From: an uncultured Clostridia bacterium
GTDB lineage: Bacteria > Bacillota > Clostridia > Oscillospirales > Ruminococcaceae
Direction: 5' to 3'
Assembly (NCBI GenBank): GCA_947166275.1
Contig: CAMVDP010000001.1
Coordinates: forward strand, 1-64,000
Length of the DNA stretch: 64,000 bases
Made by a program: the position numbers and the translations under genes. Position 1 is the first letter of the stretch. Each line of letters begins with the position of its first letter. Under the pieces are notes generated by a model. It saw only the letters and a program-made list of their open reading frames with translations, was not told where the DNA came from and did no database searches. Shown piece by piece: positions 1 through 10,414 of this stretch.

Positions 1-700
<700 letters not shown>

Positions 701-842
701 TCAAGAGCTTTTTTGTGCAAAATGCGGCGAAAAGCAGACATCCAAAGTGCCGTTAAGATGGCTTTCCGGAGGTCAAAGCGGCATCTGAGGACTCTTGTAT
801 GAGCATTTCGCGCAGTTATTGTTATAATTATGAAAAAAATTG

Positions 843-871
843 TTGCAATAGCTTATCAAATGTGTTATAAT
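843..871 (+). promoter_or_regulatory. Putative sigma-70/SigA promoter (TTGCAA-17-TATAAT) for the DUF1015 gene
   Basis: TTGCAA at 843-848, TATAAT at 866-871, spacer 17. Confidence 0.6.
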
Positions 872-901
872 TGGTATATATGTATGTTCGGAGGTATGAT
901 C

Positions 902-2164
902 ATGGAAACTGGTTTCCGTCCGGCAGATATACTGCTGCCGGCTAACGCGGATATGGAGAAATGGGCGGTCGCGGCATGCGACCAGTACACAGGCGAGCCC
1001 GAATACTGGGCAAGAGTCGAAAATCGTGTGGGCAGCAGTCCCTCAACTCTTGGTCTGATACTCCCGGAGGTTTATCTTGAGGATACAGATGTTGACAAGC
1101 GCATCGACAACATCCACGCTGCTATGAAGGCTATGCTTGAAGGCGGTCTTTTCGCGTATTACAGCGATGCCATGATATATGTTGAGCGAGTCCAGTCCGA
1201 CGGTATGGTGCGCAAGGGACTCGTGGGAGCGATAGACCTCGAACGCTACGACTACCGCGCAGGCAGCAGCTCGCTGGTTCGCGCTACCGAGGCTACGGTG
1301 CCGGAGCGTATCCCACCGAGACTCAAAGTGCGTCTTGGCGCACAGATAGAGCTTCCCCATGTACTCGTGCTGATAGATGACGAAGAAAAGACGGTCATTG
1401 AACCGTGTTCGGAGATACGCGAGCGCGTAAAGCCGCTGTACGACACCCCACTCATGGAGGGCGGCGGACGCATAAAGGGCTATCTGCTGGACGACAAGCT
1501 GAAAAAGCAGGTGAACAGCGCACTGGCGAAGCTTGACGACAATGACGCGTTCAACCGCAGATACGGCATATCGGGATATCCCACTCTGCTGTACGCGGTG
1601 GGTGACGGCAACCACTCGCTCGCGACCGCCAAAGAATACTACGAACGCCTCAAAGCCGCGAACCCCGGTAAGGATCTGTCGAACCACCCCGCAAGATACG
1701 CGCTGGTGGAGATAGTGAACCTGCACAGTCCTGCTATACGCTTTGAAGCGATCCAGCGCATAGTCATGGACGTTGACCCCGAGAAGTTCATGCAGGCTGC
1801 GACCGAGAAGCTTGGTCTCAGCGGAACTCCCGCAAGCCAGCGCGTGATATCGGTGATAAAAGGCGCGGAACGCCTGTCATACATACACAACCAGACTTCC
1901 GAACTCGCTGTCGGCAGCCTTCAGGACTTCATCGACGGCTACATAGCCGAGAACGGCGGCAAGGTGGATTATATCCACGGCGCGGATGTTGTGAAACAGC
2001 TCTCCCGCAAGGATAAGACAGTCGGATTTATTCTGCCGGATATGCAGAAATCCGAGCTTTTCCGCACTGTCATCAAAGACGGCGCACTTCCGCGCAAGAC
2101 ATTCTCCATGGGTCATGCCGCGGATAAGAGATTTTATATGGAATGCCGCAGGATAGACCGCTGA
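902..2164 (+). CDS. DUF1015 family protein
   Basis: METGFRPADILLPANADMEKWAVAACDQYTGEPEYW... and GDGNHSLATAKEYYE are typical of DUF1015; internal ATG at 902 preferred over the ORF-track start at 830, which overlaps a promoter. Confidence 0.85.
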   Translation: METGFRPADILLPANADMEKWAVAACDQYTGEPEYWARVENRVGSSPSTLGLILPEVYLEDTDVDKRIDNIHAAMKAMLEGGLFAYYSDAMIYVERVQSDGMVRKGLVGAIDLERYDYRAGSSSLVRATEATVPERIPPRLKVRLGAQIELPHVLVLIDDEEKTVIEPCSEIRERVKPLYDTPLMEGGGRIKGYLLDDKLKKQVNSALAKLDDNDAFNRRYGISGYPTLLYAVGDGNHSLATAKEYYERLKAANPGKDLSNHPARYALVEIVNLHSPAIRFEAIQRIVMDVDPEKFMQAATEKLGLSGTPASQRVISVIKGAERLSYIHNQTSELAVGSLQDFIDGYIAENGGKVDYIHGADVVKQLSRKDKTVGFILPDMQKSELFRTVIKDGALPRKTFSMGHAADKRFYMECRRIDR

Positions 2165-2184
2165 AGCGGTCGGAGGAGGTAAAT

Positions 2185-3162
2185 ATGAGTAACGCACTGA
2201 AAAAAACCGCAGCAGTCGTTATGGCACTGACAATGGTGATCATGGCAGCTTTCACGCTGATGCCCGTCAGAGCTCACGCCGCTTCGTCGAAAATAACCTA
2301 TTCGGTGCAGTACGTCGGCGACAAAGTCCAGCTGACCCTCACACCGAAGAAAAGCTCAAACACCATATATTATTCCACCAACGGAAAAAAGCCGACCACA
2401 AGCTCGACAAAGTACACCGGCACTCTTCAGACCGGCGGCAAGGCGACCATAAAAGCTATCGAGGTCACGAAAAACGGCAAGCAGACCGCTTCTCTCACCA
2501 TCACCATACAGGCGCGTGTACAGACTCCGGTCGTCACGGTAAAGCAGTCGTCCACCGGACTTACGCTGCTCAAAGTAACTACCGCGACCCCGGGAGCAAC
2601 GATATACTACACCATCAACGGCACCAAGCCCACCAAGAAGTCCTATCTTTACGAGAACGGCAAAGAGCCGATATTCACCGAGGGCACAGTATTCATGTTC
2701 CGTGCGTTCAAGAGCGGCATGAAGTCCAGCGAAGTCGTATCATACGGTAAGCTCGCGTCATTCAATGAAATGTCCGAGAAGGACGCTCCCGCAGAGGCTG
2801 CGGAAATACTGAAGCTCGTGAACAAGGAGCGCACAAAGAATGGACTCCAGCCGCTGAAGCTTGACGCCGATATCATGGAAGCGGCCGCGATCCGCGCAAA
2901 GGAGATCACCACAAAGTACGGCCACACCCGCCCCGACGGCTCGGACTTCTACACCGTGTTCGACGAAGTGGGCCTTGAGCATAAAAAGCCCGGTGAGAAC
3001 GTAGGGTATTCCTCCAACGATACCGCAGCACACCTTATGGAGCTCTGGATGGACTCCCCTAAACACAAAGCGAACATTCTCAATGAGAGTTTCACTCGCA
3101 TGGGTGTCGGACACTGCGTAAATGACGGCATAGGATACTGGGTCCAGCTGTTCCTCCGATAA
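2185..3162 (+). CDS. Secreted CAP/SCP-like domain protein with chitobiase-type (CHB_HEX_C-like) beta repeats
   Basis: Signal peptide; two repeats of TIYYSTNGKKPTTSSTKY / TIYYTINGTKPTKKSYLY; C-terminal ILKLVNKERTKNGLQPLKLD...HTRPDGSDF...GENVGYSS...W..SP.HKANIL.. = CAP domain. RBS ggaggt. Confidence 0.88.
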   Translation: MSNALKKTAAVVMALTMVIMAAFTLMPVRAHAASSKITYSVQYVGDKVQLTLTPKKSSNTIYYSTNGKKPTTSSTKYTGTLQTGGKATIKAIEVTKNGKQTASLTITIQARVQTPVVTVKQSSTGLTLLKVTTATPGATIYYTINGTKPTKKSYLYENGKEPIFTEGTVFMFRAFKSGMKSSEVVSYGKLASFNEMSEKDAPAEAAEILKLVNKERTKNGLQPLKLDADIMEAAAIRAKEITTKYGHTRPDGSDFYTVFDEVGLEHKKPGENVGYSSNDTAAHLMELWMDSPKHKANILNESFTRMGVGHCVNDGIGYWVQLFLR

Positions 3163-3168
3163 AGCAGA

Positions 3169-3534
3169 ATGAAGAACGAAGAAGAAAAGCTGCCGTCGTG
3201 CGAATTCCGGCATATCCACGAAGACAGGGTGCATGAGATAAGCGCTATGATGCCGGACGAGGATTCTCTGTTTGACCTTGCCGAGCTGTATAAGATATTC
3301 GGCGACAGCACACGAATAAAGATACTCTACGCGCTGTTCGAGGCGGAGCTTTGCGTATGCGATATCGCAACGCTCATCGGCATGAGCATGTCGGCAGTCT
3401 CGCATCAGCTCCGCATACTAAAACAGGCGAGCCTCGTCAAGTACAGGCGCGACGGCAAGACCGTATTCTACTCGCTTGCCGACGACCATGTCCGCTCAAT
3501 ACTCGGGCAGGGCATGGAACACATCAGCGAGTGA
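3169..3534 (+). CDS. ArsR/SmtB-family winged-helix transcriptional regulator
   Basis: IFGDSTRIKILYALFEAELCVCDIATLIGMSMSAVSHQLRILKQASLVKYRRDGKTVFYSL; CxC in the ELCVCD motif. Confidence 0.92.
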   Translation: MKNEEEKLPSCEFRHIHEDRVHEISAMMPDEDSLFDLAELYKIFGDSTRIKILYALFEAELCVCDIATLIGMSMSAVSHQLRILKQASLVKYRRDGKTVFYSLADDHVRSILGQGMEHISE

Positions 3535-3570
3535 CGTATACCACACCATAAACGAGGGAGGCACCGATAA

Positions 3571-5892
3571 TTGGCAGTTCCGACCATTGAACAATTCATA
3601 GAACGCAGCAAGCACAACTGCCGTGTCAGTGCCGAGCTCACCGTCAAGCGCAGATACATGGAAAAGACGCGTACTCCCGGCTGCGACGAGGACGAGCTGA
3701 AAAAGGCGGCCGCAGAGTTCATAAAGACTCCGGACGGTGAAAATGCCGTCAGCGAACAGCTGAAAACAAGCAAATTCTACCGCGGGCTCAGCGAGGATAA
3801 TGCCGCGGAACAGCCCCGCGTGAAGAGCGCGTATGATAAGTATATCAGTGGCATGAACACCGGATCCGCCTCCGAAAACCACTCAAAAAAGCACAAAAGA
3901 GCCAACCACCGCAAGAATGTCCGCAACAAGCGCGAGGAATACTACGCGCTGTTCACGGAGTATGAATTCACCGAGGAGGACACCGCTCTCGCGGCAAGAC
4001 TGCTCGCGGAGATGACTGTACGCCATTACTCCGACCTGCGCAGTATTTTCCCCGCTCGGTATATACATGAGATGACCGGCGAATTCGTGACCGCCGGCGA
4101 CCTCGAAAAACTCAAACGACGCGTTTACGACGAGGCCGCGCTCAACATAAAGCGCCTCAACAACGTGATATACAATTCAGAGTACCCCTGCGGCAATATC
4201 GACGAGCTGTTCTTCTATATCGCAGCCGTAAGAGTGCTCGAAGGCTCGGTGTACGGCGACAACACCAAGCGCTCGATGATACGTGACTTCGTGTCGAGAG
4301 GAAGAGCGCGCTGTAAGTCCGCCCAGCTCGTCGCAGTCGGCATTATAAAACGGTTCGGACGAGAAACTCTGCACCCGATAATCACCGGGAGCGACAGCTA
4401 CCGGCGCACCGTTGCCAACATAAAGGCACAGATCGCTGCGTCGGAATCGGCACACAAGCTGATAATGAAGGAGATTCCTGAGGATGTGACACTGCTCTAC
4501 CCCGGAGCGCGCAAGATGCGCAGGCACTTCATACTGCACCTCGGTTCCACCAACTCGGGCAAGACCTATCAGTCCCTCGAAGCCTGCAAAAAGGCGGAAA
4601 CGGGAGTGTATTTAGCACCTCTGCGACTGCTCGCGTACGAGATCTGTGAGCGGTTCAACCTTGAGGGCGTTCCCTGCCGCATGATAACCGGCGAGGAAGA
4701 AATAGACATACCCTTCGCAAAGCATACCTCATCGACCGTCGAGATGCTCAATCCCAACGAGCATTACGAGGTGGCAGTCGTGGACGAGTGCCAGCTCATC
4801 GAGGACGAGGAACGCGGCGGAGCATGGACTGCGGCAATACTCGGGCTCATGGCGGAGGAGATACATCTGTGTGCCGCCGAGAACGCAAAGAATATACTGA
4901 TATCGCTGATAAAGCTGTGCGGCGACGACTGGCAGATAGTCGAGCACCAGCGTACTGTCCCGCTGAAATGCGACAACCGCCCGTTCGTGTTCCCGCGTGA
5001 CGTAGAGCGCGAGGACGCGCTGATAGCATTCACGAAGAAAGGCGTGCTGCACTATGCCGACCAGCTGAAGCGCATCGGCATAAAGGCAAGCGTGATATAC
5101 GGCGACCTGCCATACGATGTAAGGCGCAGTGAGGTCGCAAGATTCGTCCACGGCGAGACAGATGTTGTAGTGGCTACCGACGCGGTGGGAATGGGACTTA
5201 ACCTGCCTATAAAACGCGTGGTGTTCCTCGAAGCATACAAGTTCGACGGTCACCGCAGACGCTTCCTGCACGGCACGGAAGTCAAGCAGATCGCCGGACG
5301 CGCCGGCAGAATGGGTATGTACGATGTGGGATACTACAACGCTGCCGAGTTCAAGGAGGACATCGTCCGCAAGCTCGGCAGAAAGAGCCACGATGTGACA
5401 AGAGCGAGGCTGCGCATACCAGAGTCGATACTTGTCGTTGATATGCCGCTGTCGGAGATACTTCTGCGATGGGGCACGATACCGGACGACGGGATATTCA
5501 CAAAAAACTCCGTCGAGCGCGAGGTGAGCCTTGCCCGCGATCTTGAGCAGTACTCACAGGACAAGCTGCTGATATACAAATTCGTGACCATACCGTTCGC
5601 CGAGACCCGCAAGGAGCTTTATGACTTCTGGTTCGAGCTCTTTGAGTGCGAGGTGAACGATGACCGCAGATCGGTCTATACTTATATAAATCGCATTGAG
5701 CAGCGAGGCAGCAAGCTCGAGGATCACGAGCTCGCATACCGCAAATGTGACATACTTTACTTTTACTACGACCGTTTCGGCGTGAAAGAGGATCTTGAAG
5801 CCATTATGGAGCTAAAGCACGCCATATCGGCGGATATAATGGATATCCTTTCCGGAACGGGCGATGACGACGATACGGACGACGGCGATTAA
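3571..5892 (+). CDS. SUV3-like DExx-box RNA helicase (TTG start)
   Basis: HLGSTNSGKTYQSL (Walker A), VAVVDECQLI (Walker B), VVVATDAVGMGLNLPIKRVVF, QIAGRAGRMG; arrangement resembles mitochondrial-type SUV3 helicases. Confidence 0.8.
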   Translation: MAVPTIEQFIERSKHNCRVSAELTVKRRYMEKTRTPGCDEDELKKAAAEFIKTPDGENAVSEQLKTSKFYRGLSEDNAAEQPRVKSAYDKYISGMNTGSASENHSKKHKRANHRKNVRNKREEYYALFTEYEFTEEDTALAARLLAEMTVRHYSDLRSIFPARYIHEMTGEFVTAGDLEKLKRRVYDEAALNIKRLNNVIYNSEYPCGNIDELFFYIAAVRVLEGSVYGDNTKRSMIRDFVSRGRARCKSAQLVAVGIIKRFGRETLHPIITGSDSYRRTVANIKAQIAASESAHKLIMKEIPEDVTLLYPGARKMRRHFILHLGSTNSGKTYQSLEACKKAETGVYLAPLRLLAYEICERFNLEGVPCRMITGEEEIDIPFAKHTSSTVEMLNPNEHYEVAVVDECQLIEDEERGGAWTAAILGLMAEEIHLCAAENAKNILISLIKLCGDDWQIVEHQRTVPLKCDNRPFVFPRDVEREDALIAFTKKGVLHYADQLKRIGIKASVIYGDLPYDVRRSEVARFVHGETDVVVATDAVGMGLNLPIKRVVFLEAYKFDGHRRRFLHGTEVKQIAGRAGRMGMYDVGYYNAAEFKEDIVRKLGRKSHDVTRARLRIPESILVVDMPLSEILLRWGTIPDDGIFTKNSVEREVSLARDLEQYSQDKLLIYKFVTIPFAETRKELYDFWFELFECEVNDDRRSVYTYINRIEQRGSKLEDHELAYRKCDILYFYYDRFGVKEDLEAIMELKHAISADIMDILSGTGDDDDTDDGD

Positions 5893-5913
5893 AGCTTTCA
5901 GAGGTGCGGCAGA

Positions 5914-7049
5914 TGCATAAACTGAAAATGAAACAGATAAGCCTGATAGTTACGGTCACAGTATTCTCGATACTGCTGGTCGCAGTCATGGTAATACTGG
6001 ACTTCACCAAGGGTGATGTGCGCGTCGATGCCCTCAAGGAAAACACAAGGGTCGGACTCATGCTTGAGGGATCGAGGAATGACCGCAGTTGGGGGCAGTC
6101 TCACTATGAGGCGGTCAACAGTCTGTCGGATGTACTCAACCTTGAGTTGGTCTGCCGCGACAACGTTCCCGGCACTGATGAATGTATCGGCGTGATGCGT
6201 GAGCTTGCGCAGGATGGCTGCCGCATAATCATTGCCAATTCCGCGGATTACGGAGAATACATCTCCACCGCGGCTGCGGAGTTCCCCGACATATACTTCC
6301 TGCACGCTGCCGGCACCGAGAGCGCTCCGAATGTCGCCACATTCTTCGGAAGAATGTATCAGGTTCGCTATCTGAGCGGCATCATCGCCGGCATACAGAC
6401 CAAAACCAACAGTATCGGCTACGTTGCGGCGTTTCCCACATCGGAAGTGAACCGCGGTATCAACGCCTTCACACTCGGAGTACGCAAGGTGAACCCCGAC
6501 GCGGTGGTGCATGTTATGTTCAGCGATTCGTGGACGGACGACACCGCTGCCGGCGAATGTGCGGAAAAACTGATATTATCATACAAAACAGATGTAATGA
6601 CACTGCACACCAACACCAACGCGCCGCTCGAAACCGCGGACAGACATGATGTGCAGGTCATCGGATACAACTACGACAACTCGGGAATGTACCCTTCCAC
6701 GTACCTCGCGGGATGCGTGTGGAACTGGAAGCAATTCTACTACGACGAGATACTCGCCTGCATCAATGGCAGGTTCAGGAGCGAAAACAAGTGGTTCGAC
6801 ATCAACAGCGACATAATTGGGCTCGCCCTGCCCGAGCAGACATCATTTGAGAATGAAGCTTACAAACTCCCGCTTGAAGAGGCTGAAAAGGCGTTCCGGA
6901 CATACTCGTTCGATGTATTCTACGGCCCGGTCACTGACAACACCGGAACGATAAGGATCCCCGCGGGCGAGTCGATGTCTGATGTAAATATGCTCAACAA
7001 ATTTGACTGGTATGTGGAGGGCGTTGAAATTGACGAACGAGCACAGTGA
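5914..7049 (+). CDS. BMP/PnrA-like (Med-type) substrate-binding protein, N-terminally membrane anchored
   Basis: N-terminal TM without lipobox; VGLMLEGSRNDRSWGQSHYEAV..., GRMYQVRYLSGIIAGIQTKTNSIGYVAAFPTSEVNRGINAFTLGVRKVNPD. Confidence 0.85.
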
Positions 7050-8145
7050 CTCCGGCAAGATATTCCGGTTTTTATATATCGCTTTTCTGCTCGTCATTAT
7101 CGGAGCGGCACTCATACTCATAATCAACTCGACACTTGACTCGCCGGTAAAAGATCGCGTCGGAGCCGTTTTCAGCGGTGCTGTGAACGAACCGGGCTGG
7201 AACGGCGCGAACTACTCCGGCATAAACTCGGCTTGCAAGTCTATGGATATCGAGCTCTTCACGTGCGAAAACGTACCGGAGGAGCGTGAAGCTTGCTTCA
7301 GAGCAGTGTCAAGCCTCGCCGAGCAGAAATGCCGCGCGATATTCCTGACAAGCTACGGCTACGCGAGATACGCAAACGATCTTTCCGCAGTATACCCGAG
7401 AATTTCGTTCTATGTGAACGGCTCGGACAGTGTGAACACCGGCGCGGTGTATTACCTCGGAAGGCTGTATCAGATGCGGTATCTTTCAGGCATCATCGCG
7501 GGAGCCACCACAAAGACCGGCACCATCGGATATGTGGCGGCAATGCCGAACAATGAGGTCAACCGAGGCATCAACGCGTTTACGCTCGGAGTGCGCAGAG
7601 CTGCTCCGGACGCTGTGGTAAGAGTGATTTTCACCGGAGCATGGGACGCGCCGGAAGAGGAGACCGCCGCGGTAGGCAGACTCAAGGAGCTGGGCGCGGA
7701 CGTAATAGCGTATCATCAGAACCGTGAGAGCGTTCCCGCTGCATGTGAGGCGGCAGGATTGGATTTCATCGGTATGTATGGCCTCACCGGAGACTACTCG
7801 TCGCATCTGCTCACAAGCGTGCAATGCCGCTGGTCGAAGATATACACTGAACTGATCCGCGACATGAACAAAGGTAACGCCAAAAGCGGACGGATATGCT
7901 GGCTCGGCATCAAAGAGGACGCAGTGGCGCTTTCAGAGTTCTCGGATAATGTGACCGAAAAAGCAAGATACGAGATCTACCTTGCGGAGGATGAGCTTTC
8001 TGCCGGGAAGCTGATATTCTCCGGCGAGATATATGATAACAAGGGCGTGCTGCGGTGCGCCAAGGACGAGACAATACCCGATCATGCGCTGCTGTACGGC
8101 ATGGACTGGTACACGGAAGGAGTGGTTACGGATGAAGCTGAATGA
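7024..8145 (+). CDS. Second BMP/PnrA-like substrate-binding protein, membrane anchored (TTG start, overlaps upstream gene)
   Basis: Paralogue of the preceding gene (GRLYQMRYLSGIIAGATTKTGTIGYVAAMPNNEVNRGINAFTLGVRRAAPD); ggaggg precedes TTG at 7024; start uncertain. Confidence 0.83.
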   Translation: MKLTNEHSDSGKIFRFLYIAFLLVIIGAALILIINSTLDSPVKDRVGAVFSGAVNEPGWNGANYSGINSACKSMDIELFTCENVPEEREACFRAVSSLAEQKCRAIFLTSYGYARYANDLSAVYPRISFYVNGSDSVNTGAVYYLGRLYQMRYLSGIIAGATTKTGTIGYVAAMPNNEVNRGINAFTLGVRRAAPDAVVRVIFTGAWDAPEEETAAVGRLKELGADVIAYHQNRESVPAACEAAGLDFIGMYGLTGDYSSHLLTSVQCRWSKIYTELIRDMNKGNAKSGRICWLGIKEDAVALSEFSDNVTEKARYEIYLAEDELSAGKLIFSGEIYDNKGVLRCAKDETIPDHALLYGMDWYTEGVVTDEAE

Positions 8146-10396
8146 CATCAAGGCATCGCTTTATACTCCGCGCTCCGCTGTCAATATCTGCTTTATCATC
8201 GTGCTGCTGTTCGTGGGAATGCTGCTGAACAGCCGTATAAATACGCTTCTGTACCGCTTCGTCGAGGGTCAGGTCGCCCGTCAGGCTTCCACAATCTCCG
8301 AAAAAGTATCCGAGGACCTACGGACTGAATTATTAAGCCTTTCATACAGGTCAATGGTCTTCGGAAAAGCTGCCGACCGTACAGAGGTCGTGTTCGACGC
8401 CATGGAGAACGTCAACAATAACATAAAGCTCGGCCTGATGGCTACCGACGGCTCCGTTATCGACGGCGAGCCTGTCACCACGGAAGAGTTCCCCGGTATC
8501 CAGTCGTCATTCCGCGGCAACGGGTATATCACATACAACGACAAACGCGGACTGCTGTTCAGCTTCCCCGTGTATAACGGAGAAAACATAAAATACGTGC
8601 TTTATGAGCTCTGCCCGAAGGAATACATAAGCAAGCGCTTCGGCATCAAATGCTTCGACGGCATGGGGCATGCTCTCGTGCTGTCAAGGAATGACGAGCT
8701 CATTATCCCTTTCGACGGCTCCACATCCGATGATATCGACTTCTTCTTCGGAAGTGAGATATCCTCGGTATTCTCGGAGCTCACACAGGAGCTTCAGACA
8801 CAAGTGTCCTCGTCAAGGCGCGTGACCACATCGGACGGAGATTATTTCGTGTTCGCATCGGAAGTACCGGAAACCGAGTTCTATCTCGCGGGCTTCGTGT
8901 CGTCCGATGTCGCCGCAGAGGGCGCGTACAGCATAGTGCTGCTCGTAAGCCGAGTGTTCCTGCTTATTACCGTGCTGTTCACGATAGGCTCGGCATACCT
9001 TATCATAACCTCCGGCAAGGTACATGAAAACGACGAGCTCATCAAGGCGAAGATCATTGCGGAGGAAGCTTCAAAAGCCAAGAGCGAATTCCTCGCAAGC
9101 ATGTCTCACGAGATAAGAACGCCGATCAACGCGATACTCGGTATGGACGAGCTGATAATACGCGAGTTCAACGACCCTGACCTCCGCCAGTACGCGTTGA
9201 ATATCCGCAATGCGGGCAATACCCTGCTCACCATAATCAACGATATCCTCGACTTCTCGAAGATCGAGTCCGGTAAAATGGAGCTCGTGCCGGTCGAGTA
9301 CGACCTGTCGCTCATGGTCTATGACCTTGCGTCCATGATACGCCCAAGAGCCGACAAAAAGGGTCTGTCTTTCATAGTCAGCGCAAACTCCGATATCCCG
9401 CGCGGACTGTACGGAGATAACATACGCCTGAAGCAGTGCGTGCTGAACCTGCTCACCAACGCGGTCAAGTACACCGAGAACGGCAGTGTCATAGCTGTGT
9501 TCGACTTCGAGAACACGCTCGACGGGTACGTCAACCTCAAGGTCTCCGTGAAAGATACCGGTATCGGTATCAAGCCTGAAGACATGGAAAAAATGTTCTC
9601 ACCCTTCGAGCGAGTGGATGTGGTAAGGAACCGCGCCATTGAAGGCACCGGCCTCGGAATAAGCATCGTGAAGCAGCTGCTCGCCCTGATGGATTCGAAG
9701 CTCGAAGTCAGGAGTGAGTACGGCAAGGGCTCAGAGTTTTACTTTACAGTCCGCCAGGAAGTGCGCGATCCCGCACCGATGGGCGACTACGAAAAGAGCT
9801 ACATACATACCATCGAAGCTGTGGAGCAGTACCATGAGCAGTTCACCGCGCCTACCGCACATATCCTGATCGTCGATGATATCGAGATGAACCTGACGGT
9901 AGCATCGGGACTTCTCAAGAACACAGAGATCATGATCGATACCGCGATAAGCGCCAAGAACGCGCTGACACACACCGAAAAACACGAGTATGACTTACTG
10001 TTCATAGATGACCGTATGCCCGGCATGGGCGGTGTGGAGATGCTCAAGGAGCTTCGCTCACGAAAGGACAATCCGAACAGTACCAAGCCTTGTATCGTAC
10101 TCACGGCGAACGCTATCGCCGGCGCGAGAGAGCAGTACATGCAAGCCGGCTTTGAAGACTACCTTTCAAAGCCTATAGATGCCGCAGAGCTCGAAAAGAC
10201 ACTTCTGCGATATCTGCCAAAAGATAAGATAATCCTTAACATATCGAAGAAAAACGCCGCTGACAAACCGGAAGAACCGAAGCCCGAAGAGCTGCAGATC
10301 ACAGAATCAAACATCGAGGAGCTCAAGGGTTACATCGAAAACGACTCCGGACTCTACAACGCGGTCCAGCTACTTATGAAACGCACCCACAAATAA
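8132..10396 (+). CDS. Hybrid sensor histidine kinase/response regulator
   Basis: TM - extracellular region - TM; HisKA ASMSHEIRTPINAILG; HATPase N-box LNLLTNAVKYT, G1 KDTGIGI, G2 GTGLGISI; REC HILIVDDIEMN...LLFIDDRMPGMGG...LTANA...LSKPID. ATG at 8132 after ggaagg. Confidence 0.93.
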   Translation: MKLNDIKASLYTPRSAVNICFIIVLLFVGMLLNSRINTLLYRFVEGQVARQASTISEKVSEDLRTELLSLSYRSMVFGKAADRTEVVFDAMENVNNNIKLGLMATDGSVIDGEPVTTEEFPGIQSSFRGNGYITYNDKRGLLFSFPVYNGENIKYVLYELCPKEYISKRFGIKCFDGMGHALVLSRNDELIIPFDGSTSDDIDFFFGSEISSVFSELTQELQTQVSSSRRVTTSDGDYFVFASEVPETEFYLAGFVSSDVAAEGAYSIVLLVSRVFLLITVLFTIGSAYLIITSGKVHENDELIKAKIIAEEASKAKSEFLASMSHEIRTPINAILGMDELIIREFNDPDLRQYALNIRNAGNTLLTIINDILDFSKIESGKMELVPVEYDLSLMVYDLASMIRPRADKKGLSFIVSANSDIPRGLYGDNIRLKQCVLNLLTNAVKYTENGSVIAVFDFENTLDGYVNLKVSVKDTGIGIKPEDMEKMFSPFERVDVVRNRAIEGTGLGISIVKQLLALMDSKLEVRSEYGKGSEFYFTVRQEVRDPAPMGDYEKSYIHTIEAVEQYHEQFTAPTAHILIVDDIEMNLTVASGLLKNTEIMIDTAISAKNALTHTEKHEYDLLFIDDRMPGMGGVEMLKELRSRKDNPNSTKPCIVLTANAIAGAREQYMQAGFEDYLSKPIDAAELEKTLLRYLPKDKIILNISKKNAADKPEEPKPEELQITESNIEELKGYIENDSGLYNAVQLLMKRTHK

Positions 10397-10414
10397 GAGA
10401 GGAGGTGAACGGTC

